Source: Anomaloglossus baeobatrachus (taxonomy: Eukaryota > Chordata > Amphibia > Anura > Aromobatidae). Taken from it: a DNA stretch of 64,000 bases. The number at the start of each line of letters is the position of its first letter. The stretch's first letter is position 1. Shown in pieces: positions 57,048-64,000 of this stretch. The stretch spans positions 203,667,692-203,731,691 of the forward strand of contig NC_134360.1 in the NCBI RefSeq assembly GCF_048569485.1, read 5' to 3'. Below the pieces are notes generated by a model. The model ran no database searches, had not been told where the DNA came from, and saw nothing but the letters and a program-made list of their open reading frames with translations. Position numbers and translations under genes: made by a program.

Positions 57048-57512
57048 TTAGGCCTCCAACACACATCAGTGCCGCCGGTACGTGTTTGGTACGTTTTTGC
57101 ACGTACCGGCGGCACGGAGACACGTACACCGATGCTACCCTATGGTAACAGGCACACACACGTAAAACCACACGGAACGTGTGTCCGTGTCGTTTGTACG
57201 TGTATGCGTTTTCCAACACGCTCGACATGTCCGTTTTTCTCCGGCATCACGAAGGCACGGACCCGCTAAAGTCAATGGGCCCGTGCCTGCAGGTACGCGA
57301 CATGTAGCATGTCCGTGTGCTACATGTACCATCCGTGTGCGTTTTTAATCCAAACATCAGCTACACTTGTTACCAATCTAGCAGGTCAATTAAGGTAATT
57401 AATTCTGGCGCCAAGACCTCATATCCTGTCTCAATTGCAACCGTGACTGCAGCTGGGCTCCTTCCCTCTCTCTGCTCACAAAGTGAGCTCTCTGTACCCC
57501 ACATTTTTGGAA

Positions 57513-59860
57513 ATGGCTCCAAGGATAGACACAGAGAGGCTGATTGGGGAAGTAGAGAGGCATCCAGAGCTGTGGGCCACCCTCTTTGATGGATACCACG
57601 ACAGGTTGATGGTGGAGAGAGCCTGGATGTCTGTGGCTGAACAAGTATACCCCAGGAATGGATGGTCTCAATGCACCCCTGGAAGGAAAACTAAATATGG
57701 TAAGTACTGCCATTGTTGTGGCTTCTCTCATTACCTAAATGTGGTGATTCATTTGGCTGAAGGTATATATTGTAAAATAGAATATTATGCATTTATTACT
57801 GGTGCTGACTCATTTTGAACAACACAGGAGACGAACATACAGAAAAGTATGGGTCTGTTTATCATGGCGGTAATTAGTACTTTGTTTTATTGCTAAAATC
57901 ATGGAAACATGACATGTCATGCATTAAATGAACGTCACCCACAGTTTTCATGTGCTTTAACCAACTGGCCTAGATGTACACATATCTGCATACCTCTATT
58001 TTAAACTTGTGATGTCTACACCCATGTCCACAGGGCTAGGCCATCATATGTCAGCTATAGTTGTTTATGTGTTTGTTTGAAAGTATGGATAGAATTTATG
58101 TTTTTTCTGGGAGTTTACTTTTGTCATATGTGAACATATGGCATTGCATGTAGTGGTGGTCAATATAATTAGCACATTTATTAATATTATCATTATTATG
58201 TTTGAATACCCATTATACATGAATTTCATTTGTTCATGTAAGTAATGCAAACATGGGCATGTTGTGTTGGTCATGTATATATTTAAATACATTATGTTTG
58301 TTATGTGCATTTGTGTATAATCACTTGTTATGTTACAATATATCTTCATTTACCAATAATTTTTTTCAATGTGTTAATTTTTGTAAGATTATAATTTTTT
58401 TAAAAAGGTTATTTAAAAAAAAAAATTATAGTTGGTTTTCCTATTGCTGTTTCCTTACAGTAGATTTGGTTAAACGGCGATGGAGGTCAGCAAGAGACCA
58501 ATTCCACCATGAGTTTAATCCTGTTGCTACCTCTGCAGCTGCTTCAAAAAAGAAAAAATACATATACTACGATAGGCTGAGCTACCTAATGCCAATTATG
58601 GAGGTACCAAAGTAATTATTTTCAATTATAAGTTATTGTTGATGTAATTCTTAACATTAAAAACAATTTTTTTTTTTTATAACTTACAGTACTGAAGATA
58701 ATCTTGAGGACAGTGAAGAGGCGCAGTCCGCAGTGTTGTCAGCAACAGCCACATCAGCATCTGAGATGGAGCCTACATCCTATCAGCAAATCACAAGCCA
58801 GAACACCATCCAGCCTGAAGCAGACGAAGGGTCATCAGATCTGGGTTTGTGAACAAGTCAATCCACTACGCAAATCACAGGCCAGTCTACAGGGCTGCAA
58901 AGTGTCCCATCACCAGTTATTGGCGAGGGAAGCCCACAAACACATGCAGGCACACAGCCTAGAGCAACAACACATAACCTTCGGTCACTAGCACAAACAT
59001 TCCATGGTCGCAGACATAGATGTCATGAGGATTTACGTTCCCTGCCAGAGATCATTGATACTAGAATACTACACATGATGAATTCACTAATACCAGAGAG
59101 TGATGGAGAGATATTTTGTCGCTCCCTCTCACCCTCTCTTGCATTGGTTGCACCAGATAGACAGGACAGGTTGAGGGCGTCTATAATCACATTGATTTCT
59201 GCATGTCAACGTGAGCCTGAGCCAATATATGTTTTTGAAGTGATAGAGCAATGGAGAGCTAAGCCACGTGGCCCACACACAAGCACTACACTACACACTA
59301 TGTAAACCCAAACTGATGAAAACACATATAATTCACAACAAAATACTGTAGTGCAACAAACACAAATACAGTGGCCAAGTTCTTCTTTGATTAATGATCC
59401 TCAAACAAGGCCTTCAAGTCTACCTCTACAATCAGGTGCTTTAGTTACACAAATGACTGGACAACAGCCATCTTTTTACCTTCGAGGGCAATAACAAGCA
59501 CCTTTGCAAACCTCTATGACCTATCAAAGTAATGTTAGTAATGTTCATAGACTCCCCCAAATGCTACATCAACCGGCATCATTCCATATGCAACATAGTC
59601 AACAGCAGCAGTACTTTCAAAGTCAGCCTTACCCAACCAACTTCACATACACACATCCACATCCTGTTCCGTTGCAACCATATTTACCACCGTCACAAGG
59701 TCAACAATCTGTTCCCACAACAACAATAACAGGTGGAATCACTATTCAGTCCCTTACTACAACATCTACTATTGTGCAGCCTACATATTCAGTAGGTGAC
59801 AATGCCATGGAGACTACACAGGAAAGCATAACTAGCCTAGAGGATTTAGTTGACACATAA
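57513..59860 (+). pseudogene. Harbinger MADF-domain accessory protein, three exons, three in-frame stops
   Basis: Exon 1 (57513-57699) starts at an ATG in GAAATGG and encodes IDTERLIGEVERHPELW and so on, the MADF signature, ending in phase 1 at TATG|GTAAGT. Exon 2 (58461-58611) continues DLVKRRWRSARDQF and a basic KKKK run, then ends at CAAA|GTAATT. Exon 3 (58690-59860) begins TEDNLEDSEE and runs through an acidic, then Q/P/T-rich tail to SLEDLVDT and TAA. The three exons sum to 503 codons in one frame with no indel, but that frame contains stops at 58850 (TGA), 59303 (TAA) and 59492 (TAA). In active Harbingers this protein brings the transposase to the nucleus and to DNA. The stops make it a recent pseudogene. 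Confidence 0.8.
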
Positions 59861-60661
59861 TTTGACAAAATACATTTACATCTAAATTGATAAATGCCTA
59901 GAATTTCACAGTAGTATTCTAACCATCCATAAATGTTTCTGATTAATCAGTCCATACTTGAGGATGATTATTTTATAAACATTGTTCAGAAATTTCTTGT
60001 AAGTTGCTCTATCACTTCAAAAACATGACCTGCATTGTATGATGTTGGTTGGCTCTTGACAGGAGGTTATGACCATCTTAAAAATTCCATGTGTTGTTAA
60101 AATTTATGTACGCACATAACCAACTAAATTTCCATTCATACACCTTTCTAAAAATTTAAATCCAGGCAATATGCAGTATCTGCATATGTTCAGGTCCCTT
60201 ACTTTCTCATAGTGTCAAACAAATTATGTTTGCGTGACACTATGGCATAATACAGTATGGTGTGTTTTCTGTGATAATGTCTCAGAAAATATTTTAAAAA
60301 TATGTTAAAAATGCAGTGTCTTGAAAAAGGAAACATGCATACATAGTAAAAAATTCATTTTCAAAATTTTTATTATCTTTAAAAATTTGGAACAACGTAA
60401 CACATCAAAGTATGTTGTAGTAACAGTCCTAAATTTAATATAATTGTTTTAACAATAAGAGTTTTGACAACCAAATGTTCGTAGTAAACATATAAATCCA
60501 AGAATAACAATTAGAACATATAGCTAACTATGTATGGACATTTTCCCTTTTTCATTACATATGTGATTGTGATTGTGATTATGTAACATACTGTCAAAAG
60601 GAAAAAAAAATAATCTGTGTTACTATGCAGATTTAAACTAAAATAATCTTTAAACTGATTC

Positions 60662-61487
60662 CTAGCTTGCAGACCAGATGAGATCCCAATTGGATCGTAA
60701 TCTTCCATTACCTACTAATGGGGCATTAAGATCAGGCAAGTCTTCAAAATCATCGTCATTGATTTCATTCAATCTACAGTAATTATGTAACACTACTGTA
60801 GCTTTAATGACAGCCTTGACAGTGGTTGGTTGGAGCTGGATGATGGTTTGATAAATGCGCCATCTTGAAGCCATAATGCCAAAGGCACGTTTGACATAGC
60901 AACGTGCTCTGGCCAAGGTGCTATTAAATTGACCTTTTGACCTGTCTAGGCCACGTCTTGGATATAGACGCATCACATGGCGAGACAAGGCAAACCCCTG
61001 ATCTGCAACCATGATAAATGGTGCATTAGGTCCAGTTGTACCAGATAGAGGCCTTGGTGAAAGCAGATTTAGGTCTTCGGACATTAAACGCCGTGATAAA
61101 CGTGAACAACGGAAAATTCGTGTATCAGATGCACTGCCATAGGCCCCAATATCAACAAAAATAAAACAGTAATTAGTGTCAACCAAAGCAAGAATAACAA
61201 CAGAAAAATACCTGTGAAAATTAAAATATCTAGTAGCAGAGTTAGGTGGTTTCTTCACTCTAATGTGCGTGCCACCGAAGGCGCCAACACAATTAGGAAA
61301 GGTTGTTTTCTCAAAAAAAGCTTCTGAAATGCGCATACAATCCTGTGATGTAGGCTGCTGCATGACATTGTGCTTAAGGGTTTCCCATAGCACAGTGCAG
61401 GTATGCAGTATTATGATGCCAATTGTCGATCTCCCCAATAGGAATTCAAAATGAAGACTGCTGAAGGATTGTCCAGTTGCAAGGAAT
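60662..61487 (-). pseudogene. Harbinger (HARBI1-like) DDE transposase, catalytic exon
   Basis: A continuous frame of about 275 codons from an acceptor at 61488 reads FLATGQSFSSLHFEF, then GAFGGTHIRVKKPP, GAYGSASDTRIF, FIMVADQGFAL, and RARCYVKRAFGIMASRW before the C-terminus. These match the DDE_Tnp_4 layout of Harbinger transposases. The family normally has DG[K/T]H at the first motif and V-E-x-A-F-G at the last. Here the first Asp is Gly (GGT) and the Glu is Lys (AAA), so the enzyme should be dead even though the frame is open. The upstream coding part lies beyond a MITE at 62366-62599. Confidence 0.82.
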
Positions 61488-61817
61488 CTACATTTGAAAA
61501 GGAAATGATTTTAGTATTTGAATTGCATATTTTCAGCATGTCTTTTTTAAGGTGAATGGCAATGTATGGCTAGATACAGTATTGAAATTTTGTTTTGTGC
61601 ATTAAACAAACAAAAAAAATAAATGTTTTCTATTTTCCATTTTGGAAACTGAACATAATTTATGTTAACTAAAATGTTTAAAATGATATTTAGATGTTTT
61701 TATTTTTTTGTATATGACATCACTACAAGGTATGACTGATGAGACTAACCATGTCATTACACTGACATTATGATATAACATTTGTCTTGACAAAATTTTC
61801 AAATTCAAAGGAGTATG

Positions 61818-62350
61818 CACTTTGCACATTGCGACATCGCTACCGTGATATCGTCGGGGTCACATCGTTAGTGACGCACATCCACCGCCGGTAACGACAT
61901 CGCAACGTGCGAATCCTAGATGCGCCGATAAACGATCGCAAAAGCGTCTAAAATCTGTGATCTGTGTAGCGTCGGTCATTTTCATAATGTCGAGTCAACC
62001 GCAGGTACGATGTTGCTTGTCGCTCCTGCGGCAGCAGACATTGCTGTGTGTAAACTCGCAGGAGCGACAAACATCTCCTTACCTGCGCAACGATGGCAAT
62101 GCGGAAGGGAGAAGGTGGGCGGGATGTTACGTCCCGCTCATCTCCGCCCCTCCGCTTCTATTGGCCGGCCGATTAGTGACGTCGCGGTGACGTCACTGTG
62201 ACGCCAAACGCACCTCCCCTTGAAGGAGGGATAGTTCGGCAGTCACAGCGATGTCTCCGAGCAAGTATGTGCGTGTGAAGCTGCTGTAGCGATAATGTTC
62301 GCTACGGCAGCTATCACCGCATATTGCATGTGCGATGGGGGCGGGTGACG
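61818..62350. mobile_element. Truncated Harbinger-type MITE inside the transposase gene
   Basis: The sequence from GCGACATCGC through the ATTGGCCGGCCG core to GTTCGCTACGGCAGC matches the elements at 40270-40848 and 53815-54407. The right end stops early and the left terminus is diverged, so no clean target duplication remains. It lies between the two transposase coding segments. Confidence 0.65.
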
Positions 62351-62365
62351 CACAAGGCCCTGGAT

Positions 62366-62599
62366 GGTATCAAAGGACGTTAAGGTCAATCTGCAGTAGA
62401 CATGGAACTTTGTCGGAAATTTCCTAAATTCACCATATAAAGTGTGAAAATGCCCATACGATTTCCGAAGCATTACTAGGGGGTGGATCCACATCCTTTT
62501 TTCAAAAGTAAGATTATATTCAATCATATGTCGCCTTAACCCAAATCTCCTTGAAATCAACCATAGCAGATACATAGTCGCTTCATTTGACAGAGACAT
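62366..62599 (-). pseudogene. Harbinger transposase, N-terminal coding segment
   Basis: The minus strand opens with MSLSNEATMYLLWLISRRF and continues MWIHPLVMLRKSYGHFHTLY, then FHVYCRLTLTSFDTI. The WIHP, FHTLY and SFD motifs match the N-terminal helices of Harbinger transposases. The frame then runs into a truncated Harbinger MITE, and the short linker before FLATG in the next exon is not found. The gene is therefore interrupted by the insertion. Confidence 0.7.
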
Positions 62600-62696
62600 T
62601 TTTGTGTCTGTGTAATGAGCAAAATGAACCCTTTAAACTGAGTTTAAATAATGTTTCCCAATTAGTTCCAATGATGGGAGCTTATTGACCAATTAA

Positions 62697-63664
62697 AGGG
62701 AACCTGTCATGAGAAATGTCCCCTAAAACCTCACAGATTCCCCCTCTGCAGCTCCTGGGCTGCATTCTATAAAGGTCCCTGTTATGATTGTGGCCACTTT
62801 CTGACCTAAAAAAAGTGTTTATAAAGTTGTACCTTTTTTGCTTCTGATTCTGTAAATACGTCCCGGGGGCGGGCTGCCTGATGGCCGTTAGTCTGCCCCC
62901 TGGTCCTGTATGCCGCCCCCCTCGCTGATTACAATAATGCTGGACGCCGCCCCCTGCTACATCCATCGCCGCGCATGCCCAGTGCCCATCTGTCGGGGAT
63001 GAGCACTGTGCCTAGCGTCACCGCTGGTGACGTGCACGCAGGGTTAAGATTATGGGCGGTGCTGTGATGTTTATCGGCCTGCTTCGTTCTGCGCAAGCGC
63101 GCTGCTGGTAATCTGATCTCCGCGTCTCCTCCTGATCGGTGTAGTCACCGCTCCTCCCATCTATTTCCTGCCTCGGGGCAAGATGGGAAGGAGGTGACGT
63201 GGGGGTCAGCAGCAGCGCGCTTGCGCAGAACGAAGCAGGCCGAGGGGGCAAGCGCGGCCCCGCGATTATGGGCGGTTGCTTAGGAATAAACATCACAGCA
63301 CCGCCCATAATCTTAACCCTGCGTGCACGTCACCAGCGGGTGACGCTAGGCACAGTGCTCATCCCCGACAGATGGGCACTGGGCATGCGCGGCGATGGAT
63401 GTAGCAGGGGGCGGCGTCCAGCATTATTGTAATCAGCGAGGGGGGCGGCATACAGGACCAGGGGGCAGACTAACGGCCATCAGGCAGCCCGCCCCCGGGA
63501 CGTATTTACAGAATCAGAAGCAAAAAAGGTACAACTTTATAAACACTTTTTTTAGGTCAGAAAGTGGCCACAATCATAACAGGGACCTTTATAGAATGCA
63601 GCCCAGGAGCTGCAGAGGGGGAATCTGTGAGGTTTTAGGGGACATTTCTCATGACAGGTTCCCT
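62697..63664. mobile_element. piggyBac-type MITE, long foldback, TTAA duplication
   Basis: The ends are AGGGAACCTGTCATGAG and its complement, flanked by TTAA on both sides. The two arms (about 62697-63060 and 63300-63664) are nearly identical inverted copies, so the same 90-residue reading appears on both strands; that reading is not a gene. The element sits between the right terminus and the transposase gene of the Harbinger. Confidence 0.8.
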
Positions 63665-64000
63665 TTAAACACACCAGTATCTCATGATGATGCTTTGTGT
63701 ATGTCATTTTTAATGGAAAACGGATCAGTAAAAACGGATATCACACGGACACCACATGTACATATTTGACTCAAACACGGACATTCCACACGCACGCACG
63801 GCGAGCATATGCTATCACACGGATGTCACATGTACCGGAGAAACGCCCCAAAAAAACGGAACACTGACCCGAAAAACGGAATGTGAGACATGTACGTTTC
63901 TTTTTGAGGAAATGTGGCAGAGGCCTTAGATAAAAAGACCATGCTAAAAAGGCTGATCCTGACCTTCTCTGGGGGTGTTTGCCTTTTTCCCCCCTGTGCA

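Larger units (their letters stand above)
57051..63925. mobile_element. PIF/Harbinger transposon, two-gene element with TTA target duplication
   Basis: The termini are imperfect inverted repeats, GGCCTCCAACACA at the left and the complement of TGTGGCAGAGGCC at the right. Both are flanked by TTA (57048-57050 and 63926-63928), the Harbinger hallmark. Between them lie the two genes typical of the superfamily in convergent order: a MADF/Myb-like accessory protein on plus and a DDE transposase on minus. Of its 6.9 kb, about 1.5 kb is later insertions (a truncated MITE near 61820-62350 and a TTAA-flanked hairpin element at 62697-63664). The element is recognisable end to end, so it is fairly young, but it is unlikely to be active. 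Confidence 0.85.

Noticed and set aside
62682-63769. A 90-residue protein encoded twice in opposite orientation
   Set aside because: It is the mirrored arm of a foldback MITE, with no start context or family match.

Overview
The window looks like non-coding-rich nuclear DNA of a vertebrate, most likely a frog. The reasons are spliceosomal GT-AG introns, no compact genes, wall-to-wall transposable elements, many short elements flanked by TTA/TAA or TTAA duplications, a tRNA-derived SINE, Tc1- and Harbinger-type transposons, and hammerhead-ribozyme-like retroelement pieces of the kind known from amphibian genomes. The species cannot be named from sequence alone.

The most important content is one host gene on the minus strand, from a TATA box near 51939 down to about 24250. 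It has 13 coding exons of only 24-66 nt spread over 27.6 kb. After the first junction (phase 1) every junction is phase 0, and all sites are GT-AG. The joined exons predict a secreted protein of 211 residues (or 215 with a distal last exon) with a signal peptide, 13 cysteines and short helical segments. I do not recognise the family. The introns hold MITEs, two solo LTRs, a SINE, minisatellites and microsatellites.

The left third (1-20000) is mobile-element territory. It holds a young non-autonomous LTR element (5052-9603) with 1257-bp LTRs, an older relative (13250-16490), a reverse-oriented LTR (16494-18133) and an LTR fragment near 10000. It also holds several Harbinger-type MITEs, a hammerhead-bearing retroelement with a 14-bp target duplication (11475-11992) and a minisatellite (18225-19080). 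Two more solo LTRs of the same kind sit in GATA repeats at 27308-29513.

The right end (57051-63925) is a complete PIF/Harbinger transposon with matching termini and a TTA duplication. It carries a three-exon MADF-domain accessory gene on the plus strand, with three in-frame stops, and a convergent HARBI1-like transposase on the minus strand that appears to have lost two catalytic acids. Two younger MITEs are inserted in it. A Tc1-like transposase remnant split by a MITE lies at 53700-55030. Everything else is repeats or featureless AT-rich DNA. No RNA gene of the host, CRISPR array or bacterial feature was seen.
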